NCBI GenBank assembly: GCA_001798455.1
Contig: MGSI01000085.1
Coordinates: 1 to 5,570 of the forward strand
Source: Deltaproteobacteria bacterium RIFCSPLOWO2_02_FULL_57_26
GTDB taxonomy: Bacteria; Desulfobacterota; Binatia; UBA9968
DNA: 5,570 bases
Direction of reading: 5' to 3'
Position numbers and translations under genes: made by a program. Within the stretch, counting starts at the first letter, position 1. Each line of letters opens with the position of its first letter. The notes under the pieces were generated by a model. It did no database searches, had not been told where the DNA came from, and saw nothing but the letters and a program-made list of their open reading frames with translations. Positions 1 through 5,570 of this stretch are shown piece by piece.

Positions 1-1
1 C

Positions 2-559
2 CAGGGCATTGGTCTCGTGCTGGTGCTTGCCGATCCGCGCTGGTGGAGCCAATTAGCTCTTGTCCCTCAGTTGGTGCTTGAGGGAGAAGTATGGAGATTG
101 TTGACTTTTCTTGCCCTGCCGCTTTCCTCAAGTCCTCTGTGGATGCTTTTCGTCCTTTGGTTTCTTTACTCTATTGTGGACACCATCGAGAACCTATGGG
201 GAGCCTTCAAGACGACCTTTTATATTTTGATTTCAGTTTTGCTAACCATTGGTTTCTCTTTAGCCTTCATGGTCCCGATTACCTCCGTCGGAGGCCTGCA
301 ATCGACACTTTTTCTCGCGGCGGCGGCCCTCGCCCCCGACACCCAGATCCTTCTTTTTTTATTCCTGCCCGTCAAAATCGCATGGCTGGCCTGGTTGACG
401 GCCGCCTTCGTGCTCTGGCGATTCGTCGCAGGCACGTGGCTTGAGCGCCTTTATCTGCTTGCGATTTACGCTAACTACTTGCTCTTTTTTGCCCCTTATC
501 ACTACGGGCAATTGAAACGGCGCTACCGTCGTTGGGAATTTAGGCGGCAGTTTAAATGA
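2..559 (+). CDS. Rhomboid-like multi-pass membrane protein, 5'-truncated by window edge
   Basis: The reading frame is open from the first bases of the window to the TGA at 557-559. The first possible start in view is GTG at 17, but the protein very likely begins upstream. Counting from that GTG, residues 17-35 carry a GEVWRLLTF-type segment just before the first clear membrane helix, as in rhomboid-family proteins (N-terminal loop G-E-x-W-R-L). Hydrophobic helices follow at roughly 40-57, 66-86, 94-118, 121-139 and 144-160, and the protein ends in a very basic cytosolic tail (about 165-180). The rhomboid catalytic GxSG motif is not visible: the corresponding stretch near residues 91-98 reads VGGLQSTL. 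A later segment, FLPVKIAWLAW, resembles what I recall of an uncharacterised bacterial rhomboid-like family of about 200 residues, so some 30-45 N-terminal residues are probably missing. I infer an integral inner-membrane protein, probably not a protease. Substrate and partners are unknown. Confidence 0.8.
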   Translation, partial: QGIGLVLVLADPRWWSQLALVPQLVLEGEVWRLLTFLALPLSSSPLWMLFVLWFLYSIVDTIENLWGAFKTTFYILISVLLTIGFSLAFMVPITSVGGLQSTLFLAAAALAPDTQILLFLFLPVKIAWLAWLTAAFVLWRFVAGTWLERLYLLAIYANYLLFFAPYHYGQLKRRYRRWEFRRQFK

Positions 560-562
560 AGG

Positions 563-634
563 CAACTTTCTCTCTCAGGGGAAAGCTCAACTTTCTCTAT
601 CCTTATTATGTCCCTTGAATGTGGGTCAATTGAC
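563..634. repeat. Short direct repeat and palindrome between convergent genes
   Basis: The 93-bp gap between the membrane protein and the response regulator contains an exact 11-bp direct repeat, CAACTTTCTCT, at 563-573 and 588-598 (25-bp period), and a perfect 10-bp palindrome, GTCAATTGAC, at 625-634. GAAAGCTC at 581-588 also pairs with GAGCTTTC at 647-654. No GC-rich hairpin followed by a T-run is present on either strand, so no intrinsic terminator can be called for either convergent gene. The repeats are short enough to be chance. Confidence 0.3.
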
Positions 635-652
635 AACGTCTGCTTCGAGCTT

Positions 653-1024
653 TCACTCCAGCCCTCGCAAATATTTCCTGACTAACTCCAGGAGGACCTC
701 GGGCGGGTCGGTTTTAATAAAAAAGTCCGCCATGCCGGCTGCCATGGCTTTGTCTCTGAACTGTCTTCCCAAGGCCGTGTAAGCGATAACAGGGATGCGC
801 GCGGTTTGAGGATTCTGCTTCAGCCTGATCGTCGTCTCGAACCCATCAATTCCAGGAAGGCCCAAATCCATCAGGATTAGATCCGGCACTTCGGCCAGGG
901 CTTTTTCTATGCCGTCTTCGCTGTTTGAGGCTTCGATGATCTCGCACTCTATCGAGCGTAATTGAAGGACAAGGATTCGCCGATGGTCTCCATTGTCCTC
1001 GATGATAAGGATCTTTTTAGCCAT
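653..1024 (-). CDS. Single-domain response regulator (CheY-like receiver)
   Basis: This 123-residue protein consists only of a receiver domain, the part of two-component systems that accepts phosphate from a histidine kinase. Counting from ATG at 1024-1022, the acidic pair is E9-D10, the phospho-acceptor is D53 (in LILMDLGLPGIDG), the switch threonine is T83 (IAYTAL) and the conserved lysine is K104 (FFIKT). The set is complete, so phosphorylation should be possible. No output domain follows, so it must act through protein contact, as CheY or phosphorelay proteins do. A GTG at 1045-1043 would add seven residues (MSRSFTR). I prefer the inner ATG because MAKKILIIEDN is the usual receiver N-terminus, although neither start has a strong ribosome binding site. 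No kinase gene is in the window, so it is an orphan here. It converges with the membrane protein gene and diverges from the cupin gene. Its partner and output are unknown. Confidence 0.9.
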   Translation of the reverse strand: MAKKILIIEDNGDHRRILVLQLRSIECEIIEASNSEDGIEKALAEVPDLILMDLGLPGIDGFETTIRLKQNPQTARIPVIAYTALGRQFRDKAMAAGMADFFIKTDPPEVLLELVRKYLRGLE

Positions 1025-1294
1025 TCGAGTAAAGCTTCGGCTCACTGCCCTGCGTGCGAATCCGCTGCTCCTGCCTCTCCCGGGAGCGGTCGAGAGGTTG
1101 CCAGGAGAAGTTTACCTCCAGCCATGTTTAAATTCCAGGATAAAATTTCTTTGTGTCGCCTTCCCGCCCTTGTTCCTTGAAATTTGTGGGGATTCTGGCA
1201 AAGTGTGCAATTAAATCCCGATGCGAGCTAGAAAGTCAGGAGGAGAGAAGAAGACTTTTTCGCATTGAGCAGAGTTGCGACGTAAGGAGGAACC
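1025..1294. promoter_or_regulatory. Divergent intergenic region between response regulator and cupin gene
   Basis: This 270-bp stretch separates divergent genes, so it should hold promoters for both, but I cannot assign convincing -35/-10 pairs. TTGAAA at 1177-1182 is a fair -35 candidate for the cupin gene, but the sequence 17 bp on (AAAGTG) is a poor -10. The part nearest the regulator gene is GC-rich, with a 10-bp palindrome CTCCCGGGAG at 1077-1086 and an overlapping CCTCTC/GAGAGG inverted repeat (1074-1079 with 1092-1097). The part nearer the cupin gene is AT-richer, with AAATTTC/GAAATTT (1143-1149, 1179-1185) and GGGATT/AATCCC (1189-1194, 1214-1219) inverted repeats. No convincing gene lies in it. 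Confidence 0.5.
1284..1290 (+). promoter_or_regulatory. Strong ribosome binding site of the cupin gene
   Basis: AAGGAGG lies four bases before the ATG at 1295, an almost perfect anti-16S match that fixes the cupin start. A second similar motif, AGGAGGAG, occurs upstream at 1238-1245, but no convincing start codon lies at the right distance from it. Confidence 0.85.
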
Positions 1295-2494
1295 ATGGAC
1301 CACGGACCAACGGCTAAATGGCAAGAGCCCAAGGATGAAAAGACCAAAGCAGGTTATGGGAAATTTCCTCGCCCCAAGACTCCCTATGACATCTTCATGG
1401 AGGGACAGGGAATTCCCATTTACCGCGAGATCGGCGTGAGAAGAGTGCAGGACCTGCCCTTGAAGCCCTGGAAGCGCATGGGCGGCAGCGGCACCTTCAT
1501 CCAGCTTTTGGGCACCGAGGGCCTGTGGGGTTGCTACGTTATCGAAGTGCCCGGGGCCGGCGCCCTGGACGCTGAGCGCCACCTCTACGAAGAGGTCTAC
1601 CTTGTGGTGGAAGGGCGGGGAACAACCGAGGTTTGGGTCGAAGGAAATGGCAGGAAACTCACCTTCGAGTGGCAGGCGGGCTCTTTGTTCTCTATCCCGC
1701 TCAACGCGCGGCACCGGATCGTGAACGCGACTTCCAGCCCGGCGCTGCTGCTGGCGGGAACCACCGCGCCGAACGTCATGAACCTGTTTGCGAATCCCGA
1801 CTTCATCTTCAACTGCGCTTACGATTTCAAAGACCGCTTCAATCCAACGGACGACTACTACAAGCCCAGGGAAGAGATCGAGCCTGATCCGGTCCGGGGC
1901 CTCGCCATGCGCCGAACCAACATCATCCCGGACATTGTCAACTGCGAGCTGCCGTTGGACAACCGGCGCTCTCCCGGCTACCGCCGGATCGAGCCCCATA
2001 TGACCGGGAACCATTTCTACCTGTGGATCGGCCAGCACGAGAACGGTCGGTACTCGAAAGCCCATGCCCATCAGTCGGCGGCGGTGCTGCTCTGTCTCAC
2101 CGGCAAAGGCTATACCTACACCTGGCCCAGTACCCTCGGTCCGACGCCGTGGAAGGATGGAAAGGGGGAGTTCGTCAAGCGGCAAGATTACGAGCCGGTT
2201 GGGATGGTGAGCGCCGCGCCCATGGGCGGGAACTGGTTCCATGCCCACTTCGGCATCAGCAAAGAGCCACTTCGTCTGAGCGCATGGTTCGGTCCCAACG
2301 CGCCCGGGCGCGAGCGGGGGCGGCCGGGGGAACAGGCGATCGACTACGGTGCCATCGATATGAAGGAAGGCGGCACGGCCATTCCCTACTATGACGAGGA
2401 TCCGTTCCTGCGCAAGGAGTATCAAGAGACGCTCAGGCAGGAAGGCATCGCTTCTCGTATGGACGATTCGCTCTACCGACCGCCGACATCTTAG
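1295..2494 (+). CDS. Two-domain cupin (bicupin) protein, EAL-activating-like family
   Basis: This 399-residue soluble protein has two cupin beta-barrels. Domain 1 (about 65-165) has a partial motif 1 with H96 and E100, where the usual first His is E94 (AERHLYEE), and motif 2 GSLFSIPLNARHRIVN with H140. Domain 2 (about 235-335) has H257 and H259 (KAHAHQ) but no motif Glu, and WFHAHF with H316 and H318. That gives a plausible all-histidine metal site like those of gentisate-type dioxygenases. Between the barrels, a conserved-looking segment (about 160-190, VMNLFANPDFIFN) matches a bacterial cupin family that databases sometimes call ethanolamine ammonia-lyase activating protein; this is recalled and I know of no biochemistry for it. 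The start is set by a strong ribosome binding site. The EutA-like gene begins 24 bp downstream on the same strand, so the two are probably cotranscribed. No signal peptide is visible, so it is probably cytoplasmic. It could be a metal-dependent dioxygenase or isomerase, or a non-enzymatic accessory protein; the reaction is unknown. Confidence 0.85.
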   Translation: MDHGPTAKWQEPKDEKTKAGYGKFPRPKTPYDIFMEGQGIPIYREIGVRRVQDLPLKPWKRMGGSGTFIQLLGTEGLWGCYVIEVPGAGALDAERHLYEEVYLVVEGRGTTEVWVEGNGRKLTFEWQAGSLFSIPLNARHRIVNATSSPALLLAGTTAPNVMNLFANPDFIFNCAYDFKDRFNPTDDYYKPREEIEPDPVRGLAMRRTNIIPDIVNCELPLDNRRSPGYRRIEPHMTGNHFYLWIGQHENGRYSKAHAHQSAAVLLCLTGKGYTYTWPSTLGPTPWKDGKGEFVKRQDYEPVGMVSAAPMGGNWFHAHFGISKEPLRLSAWFGPNAPGRERGRPGEQAIDYGAIDMKEGGTAIPYYDEDPFLRKEYQETLRQEGIASRMDDSLYRPPTS

Positions 2495-2518
2495 CCGCGG
2501 TTCACGCCGTAAACCATC

Positions 2519-4015
2519 ATGGAAACTCCGCCGCGACATCTGGGTTTTACCGGAGCTGGACGGCATATCGTCGACGAAGACGAAATCAAGCTTACTACCG
2601 TCGGCGTTGATATCGGCTCGTCAACCTCCCATCTCATCTTCTCCCGGCTGGAGATGAAGCAGCAAGGCACCCGCTACGTCGTGGTGCGGCGCACCGTCCT
2701 GAGCGAATCCGAGATCCTGCTCACCCCCTACGTGGACGATTCCACGATCGACGTGAAGGTCTTGGGAGACTTCGTCAACCGGCAATACGAAAAGGCCGGC
2801 CTCAGCCGTCAGGATGTGGATACCGGCGCGCTGATTCTCACCGGAGTGGCAGTCCAGCGCCGCAACGCGCGGGCGATCGGCGAGCTGTTCGCCCGGGAAG
2901 CCGGGCGTTTCGTCGCGGTCAGCGCCGGGGACGGTCTGGAGGCCACGATGGCCGCCCACGGTTCCGGGGCCGTGGCGCGCTCGGTTCGCAACGGCGAGAC
3001 CGTATTGAACGTCGATGTCGGCGGAGGTACGAGCAAGCTGGCTCTCTGCGCTGAAGGCAAAGTCCGCGAGGTTACCGCCGTCGATATCGGCGCTCGACTC
3101 GTGGCGTTGAATGGGAATGGTGTGGTGACCCGCATCGAGGAGGCGGGGCGCCGACATGCTGGCGCAGCGGGCATAAAGCTCGAGCTAGGGCGACCGCTGG
3201 AGCGGGACGGACTCAGGGTGATGGCCTCCAACATGGCCGACCGATTGTTCGAGGTGCTAAGCCTGCGCCCGCTCACGGCGGAAACGCGGGCCCTGCTTCG
3301 CCTGCCGCCTCTGGCGTATCGCGGCAGCATCGACGCCATCACGTTTTCCGGAGGCGTTTCGGAATATATCTACGGGCGGGAAAGCGCGAACTTCGGCGAT
3401 CTGGGGGTGCTGCTGGCGGAGGAAATCAAAAACCGGGTGAAGGGGTTGGCCATCCCGGTGGTCGAGCCCGAGGCCCGTATCCGGGCCACGGTGATCGGCG
3501 CGTCGCAGTACACCATTCAGGTGAGCGGAAGCACGATTTTCATCACTCCCACGGAGGCGGTGCCGGTGCGCAACGTTCCCGTGGTGGCTCCCGATCTACC
3601 GCTTGAGGGCGAAGTGATTGACCAGGCCGAAGTGAGCCACTCGGTGCAGCGGGCCCTGACGCTCCTCGATCTGGCGGATGGGAGGAGACCGATCGCGCTC
3701 GCTTTTCACTGGCAAGGGTCGGCTACGTTTGCGCGGCTTAAAGCTTTCTGCTCCGGCGTGATCGCCGGGCTCCGCGAAATCCTGGCCAGGGGTCATCCGA
3801 TCATTCTGGTCAATGATGGGGACATTGGAGGAATTCTCGGTCTTCATTTCAAGGAAGAGACGCAGGTCGAAAATCCGGTGATTTCCATCGACGGCATCGC
3901 GCTGAACGATTTCGACTACATTGACATCGGTGAGCTGATTCCCGCATCGGGAGCCGTCCCCGTCGTCATCAAATCACTCATCTTCCCGGCTTCGGTTCAG
4001 AGGCCCGCCGGGTAA
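2519..4015 (+). CDS. eutA: EutA-family reactivating factor (ethanolamine ammonia-lyase reactivase-like)
   Basis: EutA proteins are ATPases of the actin/Hsp70 fold that expel damaged cobalamin from B12-dependent ethanolamine ammonia-lyase. This 498-residue protein has the nucleotide-binding set: phosphate-1 loop GVDIGSSTSH (29-38), phosphate-2 loop NVDVGGGTSK (164-173) and adenosine motif FSGGVSEY (276-283). Other EutA hallmarks are TGALILTG (102-109), NARAIGEL (116-123), SAGDGLEATMAAHGSGA (135-151), RATVIGA (322-328) and the C-terminal DYIDIG...VPVVIKSLIFP (466-490), which closely parallels the E. coli EutA ending. It is about 30 residues longer than E. coli EutA, with some 25 residues before the first loop. 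The start is the first ATG after an in-frame TAA at 2510-2512. No clear ribosome binding site precedes it, so translation may depend on the cupin gene 24 bp upstream. No eutB, eutC or microcompartment genes are present, so its client may be a different B12 enzyme or lie elsewhere. Family assignment is firm; the client is inferred. Confidence 0.9.
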   Translation: METPPRHLGFTGAGRHIVDEDEIKLTTVGVDIGSSTSHLIFSRLEMKQQGTRYVVVRRTVLSESEILLTPYVDDSTIDVKVLGDFVNRQYEKAGLSRQDVDTGALILTGVAVQRRNARAIGELFAREAGRFVAVSAGDGLEATMAAHGSGAVARSVRNGETVLNVDVGGGTSKLALCAEGKVREVTAVDIGARLVALNGNGVVTRIEEAGRRHAGAAGIKLELGRPLERDGLRVMASNMADRLFEVLSLRPLTAETRALLRLPPLAYRGSIDAITFSGGVSEYIYGRESANFGDLGVLLAEEIKNRVKGLAIPVVEPEARIRATVIGASQYTIQVSGSTIFITPTEAVPVRNVPVVAPDLPLEGEVIDQAEVSHSVQRALTLLDLADGRRPIALAFHWQGSATFARLKAFCSGVIAGLREILARGHPIILVNDGDIGGILGLHFKEETQVENPVISIDGIALNDFDYIDIGELIPASGAVPVVIKSLIFPASVQRPAG

Positions 4016-4043
4016 CCCGCCGTATCCTGCTCGATCTGGCACC

Positions 4044-5501
4044 CTAGACCGCCCTGATCTTTCTCTCTGCCGGGGCCGTGGGGGACCAGGAATCTTTGGC
4101 AGGATCGAAGCCGCGCAAGTACTCTCCCAGGTCGATCTGCTTGACGGTGTCTTCCGGCGCCTTGGCCTCTTTGGGAAATTCGTACGGAGGCAGGGGTTTG
4201 GTCGCGTCAAAGACGAGTTTCGTTTCCATAGACCCCTTCTCCATCCGATTGTACCCATAGGCGGTAGGATTCAGATGCGAGCCCAGGATGTTCGACAGTA
4301 CGGAAAGACTTCGGTCGGCCTGGAAGCGCATGGCGACGGCCCAAAGGACCTGGGTTTCGTTGAACACGTCGATATCGTCGTCGACGACGATGACGTGTTT
4401 GATGGAAGGCTCCGTGATGAAGGATGCCAGCGCCGCTTGTTTGGGCTCCCCTTCGGCCCGCTTCTTCAGGGAGATGTAGCAGTGGGCGCGCGCCGCACCC
4501 GACATGGGCAGGTTGACCGCCCGGACGCTCGGAACGGCCTCGTTGATGCGCCGGTAGAGGCTTCCCAGGCGGGAGGCCGCGCCGAAGATGTTGTGCTCAA
4601 AGTGAGCGCTGTGAATGCTTTGGTAGATGGGTTCTCGCCTCATCGTGATGGCCGTGACCTGGATGAAGGGTTGGTCGCCCTCTTTATAATAGTAGTGGGG
4701 CCATTCCCCAAAGGGACCTTCGTAATGACGCTGATGGGGAGGGACGCGGCCCTCGACGACGATTTCGGCCCGGGCCGGGACGAGCAAATCGACCGTTTCA
4801 CCTCTGACCATCTCAATGGATTCTTGCAAGAAGGCTCCGGCGACTTCCAGTTCACCCCCTATTCCGGGTTGTTTGGTGACGGCCGCGAGTATCAGGGCCG
4901 GATGGTGGCCGATGGCCAGCGCCACTTCCATGGCCTCGTCATGCTCCTCGTATTCGGCACGAACGTAGCTGCCATGGTTGGCAGGGTTGATCATCAGCCC
5001 TAATTGCCTTTGCCCCTGCTTTTGGTGGCGGTAAATGCCCATGTTGTAACTGCCGGTCCCGCGCTCCTTGCAGATCAGCGCGGCGGCGTTGACGTAAGGG
5101 CCGCTGTCGAATTCATTCAGGGTGAAGACCGGCAGGAGGTCCAGATCGGCTTCTTCCCCTTTCAGAATCACCTCCTTCACGGGCGCCTCATCGCGGCGGA
5201 CCTCGCGGACGGGAACGGGACCCCGCTCCATCCGCGCCAGATTTTTCTCCATCTCCTCCACCGAGCCCGCGCCCATGGCCAGGGCCAGCCGTTCGTAGGA
5301 CGCCCCCAGGTTCATGATCGCCGGGAACGCCGATCCCTTGAGCTTTTTAAAAAAGACCAAAGGGAATTTTTCTTGCCGCTCCAATTTTTCGACGACCGCC
5401 GATGCCTCGAACTTGGGATCGACCTCTCGATCGACGACCACGATCTCACCCGGATGCTTGCGGCCAAGCTCTTCCAAATAGGTTCTTAAGTCTTTTCCCA
5501 T
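4044..5501 (-). CDS. UbiD-family prenylated-FMN-dependent (de)carboxylase
   Basis: UbiD-family enzymes remove or add carboxyl groups on aromatic or alpha,beta-unsaturated acids using prenylated FMN. The 485-residue length is typical. Key residues align with fungal Fdc1 by spacing: N153 and R158 in SYNMGIYRHQ, H176 in INPANHG (18 residues after R158, as in Fdc1), E219 in GELEVAGAF, and the catalytic pair E261/E266 in EGPFGEW. The metal/cofactor ligands (N, H, E) and the Arg-Glu-Glu catalytic network therefore appear intact. The C-terminal domain has the characteristic IVVDDDIDVFN (371-381) and WAVAMRFQADR (387-397). ATG at 5501-5499 is preceded by a good ribosome binding site, and the TAG stop is at 4046-4044. 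The gene converges with the EutA-like gene 28 bp away. Its partner prenyltransferase (UbiX type) is not in the window. The ubiquinone-pathway role of E. coli UbiD should not be assumed: the family is broad and the substrate is unknown, and a catabolic role is likelier here. Confidence 0.93.
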   Translation of the reverse strand: MGKDLRTYLEELGRKHPGEIVVVDREVDPKFEASAVVEKLERQEKFPLVFFKKLKGSAFPAIMNLGASYERLALAMGAGSVEEMEKNLARMERGPVPVREVRRDEAPVKEVILKGEEADLDLLPVFTLNEFDSGPYVNAAALICKERGTGSYNMGIYRHQKQGQRQLGLMINPANHGSYVRAEYEEHDEAMEVALAIGHHPALILAAVTKQPGIGGELEVAGAFLQESIEMVRGETVDLLVPARAEIVVEGRVPPHQRHYEGPFGEWPHYYYKEGDQPFIQVTAITMRREPIYQSIHSAHFEHNIFGAASRLGSLYRRINEAVPSVRAVNLPMSGAARAHCYISLKKRAEGEPKQAALASFITEPSIKHVIVVDDDIDVFNETQVLWAVAMRFQADRSLSVLSNILGSHLNPTAYGYNRMEKGSMETKLVFDATKPLPPYEFPKEAKAPEDTVKQIDLGEYLRGFDPAKDSWSPTAPAERKIRAV

Positions 5502-5570
5502 GGCTCAATCTCCTCTATGCCACAAGGCCCGGACAGATTACGCCGGGGTAGCTTAGTTTGCCCTCTGACA
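5502..5570 (-). promoter_or_regulatory. Upstream region and ribosome binding site of the UbiD-family gene
   Basis: Read on the minus strand, AGAGGAGA (plus positions 5516-5509) lies seven bases before the ATG and is a good ribosome binding site. Further upstream, CCCGG (5528-5532) and CCGGG (5543-5547) form a 5-bp inverted repeat with a 10-base loop. No convincing -35/-10 pair is visible in the 69 bases available; the promoter may lie beyond the right edge or the gene may follow another in an operon. Confidence 0.5.

Noticed and set aside
1196..1210. TGGCAAAGTGTGCAA looks like a sigma-54 -24/-12 promoter
   Set aside because: The GG and GC elements are separated by 8 bases instead of the required 10, and no activator gene with an AAA+ domain is near.
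1221..1268. A 15-codon ATG frame in the cupin leader, a possible leader peptide
   Set aside because: No ribosome binding site precedes the ATG, and the peptide shows no run of regulatory codons or other leader-peptide feature.
1211..2566. A 451-codon open frame on the minus strand, covering the whole cupin gene
   Set aside because: It is antisense to a well-supported cupin gene with a strong ribosome binding site. Its translation is rich in Arg, Pro and Gly with no recognisable domain, as expected from the reverse of GC-rich codons.
2809..3342. Minus-strand open frames inside the EutA-like gene (2621-3157 and 2809-3342)
   Set aside because: Both lie opposite motif-rich EutA sequence and give low-complexity Ser/Arg/Pro-rich products without domains.
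4275..5489. Two long plus-strand open frames (4275-5003 and 5004-5489) antisense to the UbiD-family gene
   Set aside because: The minus-strand frame encodes an unmistakable UbiD-family protein with all motifs. The plus-strand products show no domain and are mirror frames.
5542..5560. GCCGGGGTAGCTTAGTTTG resembles the 5' end and D-arm of a tRNA
   Set aside because: The following bases (CCCTCTGACA) do not give the GG and the pairing D-stem half expected, so no tRNA start can be supported. The window ends before an anticodon arm could be tested.

Overview
The window holds five protein-coding genes and no RNA genes, insertion sequences or CRISPR arrays. The organism is a bacterium with mostly GC-rich coding sequence and canonical Shine-Dalgarno sites (strong ones precede the cupin and UbiD genes). 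The gene set, namely a UbiD-family decarboxylase, a bicupin, an EutA-like chaperone and a stand-alone CheY-like receiver, resembles soil or sediment lineages such as deltaproteobacteria-like groups, NC10, Rokubacteria or Tectomicrobia. That placement is an inference and a weak one.

Layout, left to right. (1) The 3' part of a gene for a multi-pass, rhomboid-like membrane protein without the rhomboid catalytic serine motif (+, cut by the left edge). (2) A 93-bp gap between convergent genes, with a short direct repeat and a 10-bp palindrome. (3) A single-domain response regulator (-) with all expected phosphorylation residues. (4) A divergent intergenic region of about 270 bp, ending in a strong ribosome binding site. 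(5) A two-domain cupin protein (+). (6) Only 24 bp later, an EutA-family protein (+), resembling the ATPase that reactivates B12-dependent ethanolamine ammonia-lyase. (7) Convergent with it, 28 bp away, a UbiD-family prenylated-FMN decarboxylase (-) with a complete set of cofactor and catalytic residues.

The cupin and EutA-like genes very probably form one transcription unit. The family of this cupin is sometimes labelled as ethanolamine ammonia-lyase activating (recalled, not checked), so finding it directly upstream of an EutA homologue suggests a real functional link. No EutB/EutC lyase, other B12 enzyme or microcompartment gene is present, so the client enzyme is unknown. With the decarboxylase alongside, the right-hand two thirds looks like part of a small-molecule catabolic locus whose substrate cannot be read from the sequence. 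No UbiX-type prenyltransferase gene, needed to make prenylated FMN, is in the window. The membrane protein and the response regulator look like ordinary neighbours with no visible tie to the metabolic genes.
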